DNA of 64,000 bases from Linanthus parryae (taxonomy: Eukaryota; Streptophyta; Magnoliopsida; Ericales; Polemoniaceae), in contig JALGPY010000009.1 of assembly GCA_023055425.1 (NCBI GenBank), forward strand, positions 55,614,616 to 55,678,615, read 5' to 3'. Position numbers and translations under genes: made by a program. Shown in pieces: positions 33,328 through 44,934 of the stretch; position 1 is the stretch's first letter; each line of letters opens with the position of its first letter. The notes beneath the pieces are model-generated. The model saw only the letters and a program-made list of their open reading frames with translations. It was not told where the DNA came from and did no database searches.

Positions 33328-35209
33328 TGATAACTCCCATTAATGAGTTATCAGTGAGCTTATAGTAGAATTTAATTAGTTGAGTTTCCATAATATTGAG
33401 CACGTTTTAGCCGACAAAGCCTTCGTAGTATGAAAAAGATAAGTTTGAGCTTAATTGAGAAATCAGGGCGTTTTCGTGCATAAATTGATATTAAATGACA
33501 TACATAATCGCTTGGCATAGTTGTTCATGTTGTTTTGACATGAACGGATGCTTAGCGGTTGATTTGAGGCATGAAATGAACTTCGGAAGCAACGGGAGCT
33601 AAAGCGGAGTAAAGAGACGCAAAGTTGGAGAAGCTAGAATGAACAGTCTCCACTATTTCGATCATATCTTGAGTTGTACAATGAATTTTGGAGTGAGACC
33701 GGTGGAAAATGAAAGTAGACTTCAAGAGCTTTCCAACGATAGGTCACGGATCTAAAACGGAGATCGGACAAAGAAGTTACGGCGTTTTGAAGTTGGAGCT
33801 GTCGCTGATGTGCGTTCAGACGCACATGTTCTGTGTCAGACGCACATGTGCGTTCTAACGCACATTGTGCGTTCAAACGCAGCCCCGAAGTCAAAAACAA
33901 CTTATGTCCGCATGCAAGATTGATGGCCAAACGTAAAAACTGAGTCCCGGAGGCCGAAAAAAGGCGAAAATTGGCTAAACACAGAAAGTGCAGAAAATTG
34001 GCTAAGTATGTGCGTTCAGACGCACATTGTGCGTTCAAACGCACAACGCAGTGCATCAGCAGAAGACAGGGAAAATTGACTGTGTTGTGCGTTCAAACGC
34101 ACATCCTGCGTTCAGACGCAGGAAGGTGCGTTCAGACGCATGACAGGATTTCCAGAAGCTTCCCAGGGCGGTTTAGACTGGGGCAGAACAGGAATTTCTG
34201 CACAGGACTATGGAAAATTCAGCAGTATATAAAGCAGCTCTGCCAGCAGTTTCAGGATACAACACAGAACACAGGACAGACAGACATAGACACAGAATCA
34301 GAGTTAGACACAGCAGAGACAGGGAGCACCGGAGCAGTCCCGGAACTCGCCAGATTTCCGTCACCTGTTCGATTCTCTTCTCTTTTTTATGTTAGTTTTT
34401 ATTAGCTAAACTTTTTACCTAGGTTCTCGGTGAACCTAGGGTTTATGATTTCAGCAACTTAGTTTATCTCGACTTTGGATTCATGATTGTTTAAGTCTTA
34501 ATACAGTAGAGGTTTTGTTTATTATTATGTCTTTGGTTTTTACTATTTATGCATGAACGGAGTCGCGAACCTGGATTGCTACAGACAGGATCTGGTGCGC
34601 GAGAGTGGCCAGTGAGAGTTAGGAAGAGAAGACAGGATTTAGTACTCTTCCTTGATGGACCGAGAGGTGAAGAGAATCAGGGGGCTAGCCTAGAAGCATT
34701 AGACCAACTGCTACATGTTTAGGGGGAGACCGAGATGAGAACCTGTAACCCTAGCAGACTTAGAACTAACCTGCAGATATAGGTGAACCAAGGGGATCCG
34801 AAAACCTGCAGGAGAGTGATAGATGCATGAGACCGAGAGGAGATTGTATCATTGGTATGCTGGCATAAACAAAACTGCTATGTGTTCTTGAATCGAAAAA
34901 ACTGAAAAGCTGAAGAGTAACCCTAGGGGATCCTGGAATCCGGGTACCCGAAACCCTAGTTTTTACTTCGAGACTCTATTATCAGAAAATTACCAAAACT
35001 ACTGTTTAATTATGTTTTTACTTTCAGTACTTTTTATTAGAACCTGACTCAAAATATTCCTCCTTTTACTTTTTATGTTCTTACTCTTTAAGCCTAGTTT
35101 CTGATTAAGCAGTAACACTGTCCTCGTGGGATCGATAACTCGGGGTTGAAATACCAGCCCTATATTACTTGAACCGTGCACTTGCGGTAACACGTAAGAA
35201 ATCCTCTCA
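33328..35209 (+). repeat. LTR2 of element 2
   Basis: Same start and end as LTR1, about 1.88 kb. It is preceded by the purine tract AGTGTGGGGGTATT and, unlike a terminal LTR, is followed by a primer site and internal sequence. The palindromic array (33811-34140), TATATAAAG (34226-34234) and leader hairpin (34418-34440) are all conserved. Confidence 0.88.
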
Positions 35210-35526
35210 AGTTTTTGGCGCCGTTGCCGGGGACAGTGGTTTATTGTTAATTAGAAATTAGTTACCTCACAGGTATTTCTGGAGCTTTGTTTTCTCAAGA
35301 ACGTAAGGAGCCAGAGAAATTGTAGGCATGTGGAGCAGCAATCTTGACTCGGGGCCAACTCAGTTCCTGAGTCCCCCCTACTGTGAATACTGCCACAATT
35401 GGCACAGAAAAGAGGATGCACAGCGTCGATTTTATTGTTTTTAGTGCAACAATTATCATGAGTATGAAGAGGCGTGCATATTGCAGTCACCCCAGCTTTA
35501 TCAACACTATTACCCCCACTGCATCC
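35210..35526 (+). repeat. Second, truncated copy of the 5' internal region of element 2
   Basis: Repeats 29254-29644 (without the TA tract) nearly base for base: primer site, CAGTGGTTTATTG..., and the Cys/His-rich frame start at 35327. It stops after ...CACTGCATCC at 35526. The next base begins an unrelated inverted LTR. Confidence 0.88.
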
Positions 35527-36364
35527 TCGCTCTCAAGAGGAACTCCAAGCTCCAAGCCTTCCTCCAACGCGTTCTTCCTTGTCCTCAGAAGCTCCTCTCC
35601 CTCTAGGTTCTAAAAATCGTGATATATAGGTCTGGGAATGATCTTTTATGTATTTCGGCTTAATATGTAATTCAGGCCCTCCAGTTTGCAATTCTCAGAC
35701 AGAATTGATAAGCTGATCTTGCGCGGGTCTTTTCTTCCTCATCCGGACTCCGATTTGGGCCTATCTTATATTGTTGGAAATCTCTGACTGTATACTTTCT
35801 AATGGAGTAGGTCTTGCTCTAAAATTCCATACTTAACACCAAATACATCCCGAAGAGTGTACACTGGTCGAGTGCAACTTTGCCAGCTTTTCTTCGTTTT
35901 TGCGTCGTCTTCGCCGGACCATAACTTTCTCGTCCGGCCTTTGATTGAGCTTCGTTACCTACCGTTGGAAATCTGTTTGATTCTACTTTCATTTGCCACC
36001 GTTCTCACTATAGCAGACCTTGTAAAACTCAAGATTTCATCCAAATAGTGTAGCTTGGTCACTTTTGCTCCTCTAACTTTGCTTCTCTTGACTTTCGAAG
36101 CTCGTTTCTTCTCTCCACTTGCTCTCCTCATGCATGTTCCTGGAAATAACAACACCAACACTATCGCGAAGATCAAATGTGACAAGATCATGCAAATCAT
36201 ATGTAAAACTAGTCAAGAAACGCCCAGATTGTACATTTAAGCTCATAAACATTCTAAAACGCATTTTCTCCACTTTTTGGATCTAATCTCATCACTTTGC
36301 ACCGAAACGCACACAAATAACAATGTATAGTGTCCTAAGGATAACTCTTATTAAGGAGTTATTA
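35527..36364 (-). repeat. Third Athila-like LTR fragment, inverted
   Basis: On the minus strand it opens at 36364 with TAATAACTCCTTAATAAGAG, comparable to TGATAACTCCCATTAATGAG of element 2. It follows the same course (GCAAAGTTAGAGGAGC..., TTTCCAACGGTAGGTAACG... against TTTCCAACGATAGGTCACGG), and reaches a TATATAT box near 35617-35624. It is cut at 35527, leaving U3 and the start of the transcribed part only. It also carries CACTCGACC, as in the 3' hairpins. Confidence 0.65.
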
Positions 36365-36911
36365 GCCAATCTTCTCAATCCCCTCAAAATCTCAAAATAT
36401 GAATCTGCAACATCCAAAACATGAGGCTAGACGCCTTACTCAATCCTATTCAATATACAGGCACCACCTGAAAAAGTTTGAATCGTTAGATCTAATTGCA
36501 CGCTGCTACGTCAGCAGTCCACAAAATCCATCCATAATTTTCAAAATCAAACTTCACCATCGAATTCAGAGCGTAAGAAAAACCTCGTTTCTAACTCCTA
36601 TTTGGGGCGAATCAAATAACATGCAACTCAAACGACACGAAACAAATTTGAATCACTCGTATCACTTCTTGGAGCACTAGAGCACCACACTTTCGTCACA
36701 CCTGATTTTTCCTCGTGATAACAACTCCACATGGCCACAATTGCAGGAGTGGGTTTCTTGCTCTATTCTCCATGCCAGGACAAAAACAAGGCAAAGAAAA
36801 CACCCTTATTCATTTTTCTTTGTCCCATGCTTTCTTCTTCCTTTTTTTCTGAATTCTCCTTATTTATTCTTCGTCTTTTCTTAACTCGTGCTCCACCCGA
36901 TCATGAACATG
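36365..36911. other. Unassigned stretch between LTR fragments
   Basis: No recognisable protein or terminal repeat. Part of it (36730-36911) is what would be the leader downstream of the copia primer site on the minus strand. Confidence 0.3.
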
Positions 36912-37500
36912 GCTTTGATACCACTTGTTAGGAATATTCGTCAGATCAAGTTTCTGTCGAAACGGAAGCAAAAACACGCCATATGATCACGCACTCAACA
37001 CATGTAGTACAAGATAAGAAAAACGACAAAAGAATTCACACGGTTCGACCAAAAGGCCTATATCCACGAAGGAGGATAATTTCACTATTTTAATGAGAAA
37101 ATACATCATAAGGGAGAGAGACAACACAATTTGAGGACCACGTCGACACAACACTCTCATCGCTCATAGCCTACATCTATGAAACCTAAAATCACACATC
37201 ACCCACTAATATTTCTCACCAATTATCTCTCACTACTCATATCCTCAACTCTAAACAATAGCTAGAACCTAAATTAGCGGAGGTGGAGAAAGCCCACCAA
37301 TCCCTAGCTATCACCTCCTCGGTGGAGTAAAGACACATCATGAAAATCGATTGGTCTTGCGAAATTCGAGACAAACCCGACGGGGTCCTGCCGCAACGGG
37401 TGCAAGTACATCCTCAGCAGTAGATGAACAAATATTACGTCATATCCTTTACCAAAGAGTCCCAAAATTGAACCCGAACCACCTGCACCTGAACATGCTC
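36912..37500 (-). repeat. Copia LTR end with tRNA-Met-type primer site
   Basis: The minus strand has TGGTATCAAAGC (36923-36912) two bases after ...CCTAACA, the end of an LTR that extends to the right. The LTR includes the phrase AATTCACACGGTTCGACC (plus strand, about 37034), common near copia LTR ends in plants. Its outer limit is uncertain and no gag follows. Confidence 0.5.
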
Positions 37501-37619
37501 TAAAATATTGTATGGGGAACCGAAGCATATGTGAGTTGAATAGAAAGAAAATATGACATGACTGTAATAATTTCAGTGCCCAAGAGTACTCGAATGCCAG
37601 GCTTAGAGGAGTGGAGATG

Positions 37620-37795
37620 CTTTAGATGTTCACCCTCCGCTCTCTTCATTTTGTGTACACTTTCACCCTTCTTGTTCTTCATATTTTGTACACTTTCACC
37701 TCAGCTTGTTTGATTGAATGACACTTTCACCACTTTCAGTTTGTAAAAGGATACTTTCACCCATCAATATGCCGCAAATTTCAAGTAACATACAA
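37620..37795. repeat. Left part of an older TIR element disrupted by the 8.3-kb MULE
   Basis: Contains iterated ACACTTTCACC phrases (37660-37760). It continues after the MULE at 46100-46383, which ends with the inverted form (GAAACTAGAGGAGGTGAAATTG). Layout resembles the small element at 51522-51818. Confidence 0.5.
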
Positions 37796-38342
37796 GGGTA
37801 ATTGACAGAAACCAACCCTGTGGTTTGTCCTACCAGGTAGGTACCCTGACCTATGGGAAATGCCAAAACCACCCTTATTGATGTCCAAACTTTTGGCAGG
37901 TAAAACCCCTCTGTCAAGATCCGTTAATTTCTATATACAATGTACTTTTTTTGGTCCAAATTGCCCTTAATTGTTGCAAATTTTTCGAAATGCCCCTAAT
38001 AAAAAATAATAATCCTAACTAAGTCTCTTTTATAAAGACTTTAATACCCCTAGCTTGTTTCTATAAGAGAACTACCTCTTTCCCTCACAATCTCCACCCC
38101 AGACAACGCATTCCCTCATTTTTCCTCAATTTTGCTCTCTTTTCCCCTCCTTTTACACTCATCTCCCCTTTGTTACCCTCTTCCTTCCCACCCTGCCCCT
38201 TTTCCTCATTGTGAAGGTAAACTCATTTAATTTTTTTTGTCCATTATTGTTCACTAATTATATTCACTTGTTATTAGTAATTTTTTTTGAAGTTTCTAAA
38301 TAATGGGGTCAGTTTTGTGTTATTAGATTTCTTGCTCTAGCA

Positions 38343-38715
38343 ACTTCTCCCGGTGGACCGGCCCTAAGTATGTGAATAGGGCATGTAAGTGTGGTCGACG
38401 TGTAGAGATAATGGTCACAAAGTCAAATGCAAATGGATTTGGTGAGAGTTTGTTCTACAAGTGTCGTAACGGGGATTGTAATTTTTGGAGTTGGTGCGAC
38501 CCCCTTGGCATTACGTCGATGGAGTATTCACAAGGTGTAAATGAGACTGAGACATCATCTGTTGAGTATGGAATAGGTCAGAACCATTGCGTGGTTGCTC
38601 CAGTGTCGAGCTTGCAGCCGGTGTCGGATCAACAAGATCAACTACTGAAATTGCTCTCCTAGTTGCGGTCACTGCACTAGCTGTCGTAATTGTTGTAGCT
38701 GCTAACAAGTAATTT
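38343..38715 (+). pseudogene. GRF zinc finger protein with C-terminal membrane segment, carried by the MULE
   Basis: The frame reads RWTGPKYVNRACKCGRRVEI, then SLFYKCRNGDCNFWSWCDP. The CxCG...FYxC...C.FWxWxD pattern is that of the GRF zinc finger. The continuing frame stops at 38660. One base shift near 38635 gives STTEIALLVAVTALAVVIVV and a stop at 38713, a C-terminal hydrophobic segment, as in many plant GRF proteins. A splice-like acceptor (CTTGCTCTAG, 38329-38338) precedes it, with a possible donor near 38217. No good ATG is in frame (GTG at 38372), so start codon and frame are damaged. It sits inside the MULE, opposite the transposase. Confidence 0.6.
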
Positions 38716-40030
38716 TAAGGCATCTTATTTGAATGTGATGTAATCCGACAACCAGTTTATTTCGTCGCTTGTCTCATTCTATTGGTAGCGTTGAAGGATT
38801 GTAGTGAATGTAACCGTAATGCGTCGATGTTTTGCTTTTTTCAGTTAATGAAGGTTTCCTAAATGGTTGTCAAAACTGTCAAAAGACTTACTACAATTAG
38901 TGCTCTATCGATATCTCCATCTATTTGGTGCCGACATTGGATTTAAAAGGGCCATTCATTTAATACAGGCAAACAAATGTACTGAATAATATGTACATTA
39001 GACAAGTACTTTGTAAAATTAAACTACTAGATCTCATGTCCAGATTTGTCCTAAATTGGCAACATTCAGCATAAAATATGCACATCCGACATTCAAAAAC
39101 CATTGGGTGTGTACACTTCAACCCCAGATTCGGCAACTTACAAATATTGCATCCAAAAGTTGGACGTATATAACCAGTTTGTACAAAGTTTTTGGTCTCA
39201 CAATAGGACAGAAATTGAGACCAAAACCTTTGTTCCAAAAATTGGCGAGGAATTTTTAAACTAAAGTGGCTAATAATCCATATCCCACACCTAATACATC
39301 AAAAAGTGGGAAGTATGGTTAGACTTCACAAAAATTACACTCCATGAGGAGGACTTCAGAATTCTTCATGGATGGGATAAGTCACCAGATCCACCCTTTA
39401 TTTTGCTCCTGCTTGGAACCTGCAGGGACATGTCAATACAGTTAACAAAAAAGAAAACCAAGAAGTAGTACAAAACAGTTGTAGAGATTGAGATTCTTAC
39501 ACTAGCAACCCTATTCAGCTGTGTGACATTTTTGGAACTTTGGGTTTGGGAACCCATATCTCCTACAACCACAGAACAGCTACCCTACACCCACAGAAGC
39601 CAAGAAGTGATTGCATTTACAATAAACAACCAACCAACCCTCGTGGATGCATCTTTATAAAGATATTGGAAATATTCAATGTGTACAAGTAAAAAATTAA
39701 ACAAGAAATGTGTTAATTACACTTACATTTGATGCATTTCCAATAACATTGTCTGATTGTGCTCTTCCTCCACCTTTCCTCATATTTTTTGCACTCTTTC
39801 ATTATAATAAAAATATCAAAATAAAGAAAAATTAAATTAACACTTACAATGTCACAAATATAAATAACTTGCTGCAATACTGTTCTCCACAGACTGGGAG
39901 TCAAGATTCATGCGATGAGGATTGTATGAAGCACTCTGTGCCTGTCACATACAGAGGTCAAATAATAAATGACCTGTTTATGAATGAATACATAGTAACA
40001 AAAAATAATGTAAACATATTTTTAAAACTA
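38716..40030 (-). other. MULE interior with possible C-terminal transposase exons
   Basis: Minus-strand segments between splice-like sites read SASYNPHRMNLDSQSVENSI (about 39880-39945), GGGRAQSDNVIGNASN (about 39720-39775), GDMGSQTQSSKNVTQLNRVAS (39500-39562) and SRSKIKGGSGDLSHP with a stop (39366-39415). Together they look like the low-complexity tail of a MULE transposase, spliced on from GG|GTAATG at 42092. 38960-39238 has a Cys-rich minus frame that I do not recognise. Confidence 0.35.
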
Positions 40031-40299
40031 GGGTAAAAGACATTTTCCACCCTCCAACCATGGACAAAATACATTTTGCCCTTGATTTATGGAAAAAGAC
40101 ATTTTGCACCCTTATTAACGCACGGAGTGTGGACAGATACCACCCATCTGTTACAAACCGTTAGTGGAGGGTGAAAACTGACTTTTTTATCATCTTGCCC
40201 TTACAAATTGTGGGCATAAAACACCATTTTTTTTGTATATATTTATTTATTTTTTGATCAAAAGGAGAAATTTTATAGAAAGCAAACATCACCCATTAA

Positions 40300-40741
40300 A
40301 ACAAGAAGAAACACGATCAACTAGGGATCTAAAGTTAGGATTTAACAAGTTTGTATTCTTAGCAACCCAATCAGCAACATTAAAACTTTTATCTATCCAT
40401 TTGATCTCGATCTTGAGCTTGAGCTGGTTCTTGTAATCTTTGATATCTTCAACTATAACTTTACTACTCTAGGGGAAATTGGTATCACTCAAAACACATT
40501 CAGTTAGAAGCTTGCAATCAGAAAAAATGGTACATTGTGGGAAATCTCTTGCAGGCTAGGTGTCACAATCTCTTCTCAAACTGATAGCTTCAGCCATAAA
40601 AGGAGATTCAACCACTATAGTAGACCAACCACCATCCATCACATTCCAGCCATCCTTGAAGGCAACCCATGCTACATAGGCTAGCTTTGATAGTTTCTCC
40701 CAGGTAGCATCACAAAATATGACTGGAAACTGAACATGGAA
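40300..40741 (-). pseudogene. RNase H-like (LINE-type) fragment captured in the nested element
   Basis: The minus strand reads FPVIFCDATWEKLSKLAYVAW, then ESPFMAEAISLR, a stop at 40556, then TIFSDCKLLTECV and NVADWVAKNTN. This is the order of the plant RNase H-like domain (acidic D in CDATW, E in MAEA, D in SDCK, D in ADWVA) found at the end of LINE ORF2 and in related single-domain genes. Two stops interrupt it. Confidence 0.65.
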
Positions 40742-40863
40742 AGACTGTTGGGGAGTATGGCTAGCAATCTGGACATTTGTTTGATATTGAAAAATCATGT
40801 TCTTGAGCACCACCTCCACTACCCCCAAATATCTCCCCCCCCCCCCAACAACACTAACACAAC

Positions 40864-40894
<31 letters not shown>

Positions 40895-41129
40895 TCCAAT
40901 TTCAACCATTGCTCATAACACCACCTAAACCAAACTAAACCTAGCCAACCTTCACAAACCACCAGAGCCACCATCAATTCCTGACCAAATTACCCCACCT
41001 GAACCTAAACTCCACCTTCACAGTACATCATGACCAAGACTCAATTTCGTAAACCTCTGCCTTCACCAATTAACCACCTAATCAGCTTCCTCCTACACTT
41101 CATCCCCACAATAAACCATCCTCTTACAC

Positions 41130-41760
41130 CACCGTGACTACCTTCAGACCAATTAACGTCACCTTTACATCATCAAACTCAACCTTCACCATCTTTATTC
41201 ATCCCCATAACCACCAGTACCTCCTCCTTCACTGTCTCGTCCAAGAGACATCACCACAGCAACCTTCAAACCACCACAATCACCACCGTGAACCCCCAAA
41301 ACCAAAACCCTTGAATTCACTCTCCCTCTATCTCTCCCCAGTCTCACTCTCCCGATCGAGACCCAACTCGAACCAATACCACCCTCAAACGATCTGCAGA
41401 TCTGGAAGTGAAGAAGAAGAAGAATCAGCAGCCGAAAGACATCGACGTCGTCCTCAAACGAATCGGGCTCGGCAAGTCGCCGACAGAGTCGACCCAGCAC
41501 GAGACTCTCTCAGACGATCCAACTCTGTAAGGGAGAGATTCGAATTCGGGTTCGGATCATGCGGTTGTTAACACGGCACGGGTGATTCTTCGGACTACGT
41601 GAACCGATCGGACGGGATCATCCACGGAATCGAACGACTGTTAATCCCCAAATCTGCTCAGCAGGACTTCAATCGCCAGCGGAGTTTGTCGTCGATTACG
41701 ACGATTAAACCGGAGGGAGCGCCGGAAATCGACCCACGAACCCACCATCTGAAAATTTGT
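41130..41760 (+). other. GC-rich coding-like segment in the nested element
   Basis: Contains an open frame 41134-41571 with SLSLYLSPVSLSRSRP and GSEEEEESAAERHRRR. Composition is unlike the AT-rich surroundings and resembles a captured gene 5' part (CT-rich leader). Product and true reading frame are not recognised. Confidence 0.25.
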
Positions 41761-42087
41761 GGTGGTGGTTGAGGAGTTTTGTGTCGGAGAGAAAGAGAAG
41801 AGAGAGAGAGACAGGGTTCTGTTGGGATGGGAGGCTGCTAGGGTTGGGGATGAGGGAGAAAGAGAAAAATTGAGTTTTATAGTGGTGTAATTTACTTAAA
41901 TCTTATGGGTAATTATATCTTTTTGTCCCTCCATTAGTGTGGTGTTAGTTTTTAACTCTCACAAATGGTGAAACATGTCCTTTTCCATAAATCAGGGGGC
42001 AAAATGTCTTTTGTCCATAATCAGAGGGTGGAAAATGTCTTTTACCCTAAAAAGCTATTACCCTATAAAAACCAGTGTTTAGCCACA

Positions 42088-44880
42088 TTACCCAATGTCT
42101 CCTTTTTTAGTCATCTTCTTAATTGGTTTTCTTTCACAAGTTCTTGCATTGTGGTTTGTGTGCTGCTTGCATTTGGTACACACCACCTTTGAGGTCTGCC
42201 TTGTTTCTGGCTTTGATCCAACCAATTTCTCAAAATTGAGGTTCCTCTTCCTCGCATTCCGAGGTCTACCTGCACATGGTAATGATAATACATTATTGAG
42301 TAACATAGATTTAGCAATTCTAAACCAAAATATTAAATAACTTAATGAGTACCTGCTTGTCTCCTTGCATAGTGTGGTGGATCTGGAGCAATCCCCCTCC
42401 CTAGACCCCAATTTCTAGGGTCACCTATAGGATGTATCAAATATGCACCATTTGCAAGAACGTATTGATCTCTATGATAACATGTAGCCACATAATCCTC
42501 TAAGTCTTGTCTTTCAAAATTTACAGCATGTGCCACATGTTTACATGGGATCCCAGGAAGCTCATAAATGCCACAACGACATGTTCTATTTCTCAGGTTG
42601 ACAGTATATGTCTAGTCAGCATCCATCATTTCAAACTCACCACCACTTGCAATACTACACAATCTTGATTCATTTTGAACCTTGTCCAATATTTTTCTTA
42701 TATTTTTGCACAATTTTCCTTTCCACTTCTCAGTTTCAATGTATCTTTTCTGAGTTCTTACCATCATTTTATTCCTATAACCATCAACATGTTGAGTTTT
42801 AGGTTTTTCCCTCAATCCCCTAACCAAGCATTAGAACTCTCTATATGATTGCCGGTTAGATGATCACTCTTCAACTCTCTTCCAAAGGCATGTCTACTCC
42901 ACATTTTAGAAGGTAACTTAAGCAACCAAGCATGAGCTGTGGAGTTGAGAGAGTGAATTCTTTCCATGGCAGCATCAAAGTCTGTAACAATACAAGCTAT
43001 GCATGCTTGCCAAAAGTACTTAGCTATAAGAACACCGGGAAATCTACCTCTGAAATTATTAAATAAATGCCATGCACACCTCTTGTGACTAGCATTTGGA
43101 AACCATTGCTGAACTACCGTATCTAGACCCTGGCAATCACAAGTATTAGTGTGTATTACATCATAATTTAAAATGCAATAATAGTACAAGTATAGCATAC
43201 AAAGTAAAGTTAAAATTTAAAAATTTACCTTTTGACTATCTGTTATGAATGTCCAGTGTGTATTAGACTCATCGGCATCAATCACAATGTTCATATGCTC
43301 CAAAAACTATTTCCAGGTTGAAGAAGCTTCTGATTCGCATACCCCAATTGCAATAGGGTAAATTCAATTATTTCCATCCAAGGCAACTACAGACAGAAGA
43401 GTACCCTTAAATGGTCCCTTAAGATGACATCCATCAAGGCTAATAAATGGCCTAGAACTATTTAGGAAATCCTTTGTAAGACCACCAATTGACATGAAAA
43501 CTCTTAGGAATTGAGGCTTGTCTCCAGGAGGACGACTGTATCCAACACTTCCCTTTTTGAAATAGTCAATCTTGAATCTTGAACCTGGATTAGTTTTCAA
43601 CAGTTCACCCCCATATGCAGAAAATAGTTGAAAGGACTTAGCATGAGAACCTTCCAACTATTCAATGGCTCTTTCCTGGCCCTGTAAAGTTGTCTCATGC
43701 TCTAAACATCAGTTTTATACTTGCTTCTCCTTTTACCTTGAATAACCAATAATTTCATGGTGTGGTTTTTTCTGATACTGTTTACAAGCTTCTTAGCCAT
43801 CCATGCTGTGTTTGCTTCACAATTTCATTGACTTTAATGCAGTTGTGCATGTCATAATATGTTTTGACCTTAATTTTTTTCTTGTCATTAAGCCTAGAAG
43901 CATGTATTCTCCATAGACAACCCTTATACTTGCAGCCAAATGTTGCTCTCTCACCGTCATCTTTAATCCTTTGCAGTTCAGAACCTTGCTCAACAGCACA
44001 TTCCCTGACATAGTTCATCATTCGACACCAGTAAAAAATATCATGTTCTTTTCAAGTACCACACACAACCCTTAGTATCCTGCCTAGGTGCAACCCCTAT
44101 CATGTTCCTATACTTTCTTGTACAATCCTCTTCCAATTCACTATAACTCGCTGACTGACCCCCATCACTTCCACTATTATATTCAGACAATTAATCACGT
44201 TGTGGTTCTTCAGAACTCGCGGATTCCAGCCGTTCATCATCCTTAGCGGAGGAGCCTTCATCAACACCATCACCTTCGAATGCACCAGCTTCTACCTCCA
44301 AGTCTTCGTCCTCATCACTGAAATCCATGACATCATCAACCTCTGCATAGTACTCATTAATTTCTTCCTCTTTCCTCAACCTTACTCCTTCAGTATCAGG
44401 CTCCAACATAACTCTGTCATCACCCTCATCATCACAATCACTCTCCTCAAAACATGATTCGCTATCACTGTAGTCAACAAGCATAGGTCCTTTCTTAGGC
44501 CCATTAATGTTGACAAATGAAATATGAGGTTGTGTAGCTTGCCTAGGAATGGGGGGTTATCTTTTTCTATGTGATGTTATGTGGTCAACAAGAGACATAA
44601 TCTTTATGAAAAGGTTAACGTGGTGGAAGTCTTTGTAAGATATGAACATGTCGAGAATATCTTCATCTTGTTCAATGTGTTTGACAGTTCAACCATCCAT
44701 GTAATCAACATAGGATATGTCTCAGCTGAGGTCAACAGATGTAGAGAATCTATTAATAGCAACCTCAGATACAAATTGCAGCAGCTTGTCATAGTTAATT
44801 GTTTCAGGGTCTACACATCCAATGGTCTCAACATGTTGTCCTTTAGAGTTGAGAAACAAATCCCAACGGTGCTTGTCCAT
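42088..44880 (-). pseudogene. MuDR-type MULE transposase, intron-containing, decayed
   Basis: Starts MDKHRWDLFLNSKGQHVE at 44880 (PB1-like N-terminus), then has a strongly acidic stretch (44484-44191). The MuDR DNA-binding part follows (ECAVEQGSELQRIKDDGERA, CKYKGCLWRIHAS, 44021-43782). The transposase core is FISLDGCHLKGPFKGTLLSVV and ALDGNN (43420-43364), then THWTFITDSQK. After a 99-bp GT-AG intron (43228-43130) it reads GLDTVVQQWFPNASHKRCAW and FWQACIACIVTDFDAAMERI. The SWIM zinc finger CRCGIYELPGIPCKHV (about 42590-42535) follows. A second intron (42352-42270) leads to a zinc-knuckle-like CTKCKQHTNHNARTC. Stops and frame changes lie at several points (for example 44742, 44570, 43780, 43660, 43360, 42812), so it is not functional as read. 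Confidence 0.88.
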
Positions 44881-44897
44881 TGCCTAACTGTTCAACA

Positions 44898-44928
<31 letters not shown>

Positions 44929-44934
44929 TATATA
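44898..44934. repeat. (TA)n microsatellite near the transposase start
   Basis: About 18 alternating TA units with one C, lying just upstream of the transposase start at 44880 on the minus strand. Confidence 0.8.

Larger units (their letters stand above)
27408..35526 (+). mobile_element. Athila-like non-autonomous element in LTR-internal-LTR-internal tandem (element 2)
   Basis: LTR1 (27408-29253), tRNA-Asp primer site (29260), internal region with two unusual coding stretches, non-coding 3' region, polypurine tract (33313-33325), LTR2 (33328-35209), a second primer site (35216), then a second copy of the first 310 bp of the internal region, ending abruptly at 35526. It encodes no recognisable gag, protease, reverse transcriptase or integrase. 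Its LTR leader and 3' region are homologous to element 1, so I place it with Athila. Confidence 0.85.
40031..42047. mobile_element. Non-autonomous MULE-like TIR element nested in the 8.3-kb MULE
   Basis: Ends: GGGTAAAAGACATTTTCCACC at 40031 and the same, inverted, at 42047, with the repeats running for about 100 bp (ATTTTGCCCTTGATTTATGGA...). The flanks TTAAAACTA and TAAAAAGCT agree only loosely, so the target duplication is degenerate. It lies about 40 bp beyond the transposase stop, probably in a transposase intron. It holds an RNase H fragment and a GC-rich coding-like part. Confidence 0.75.
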
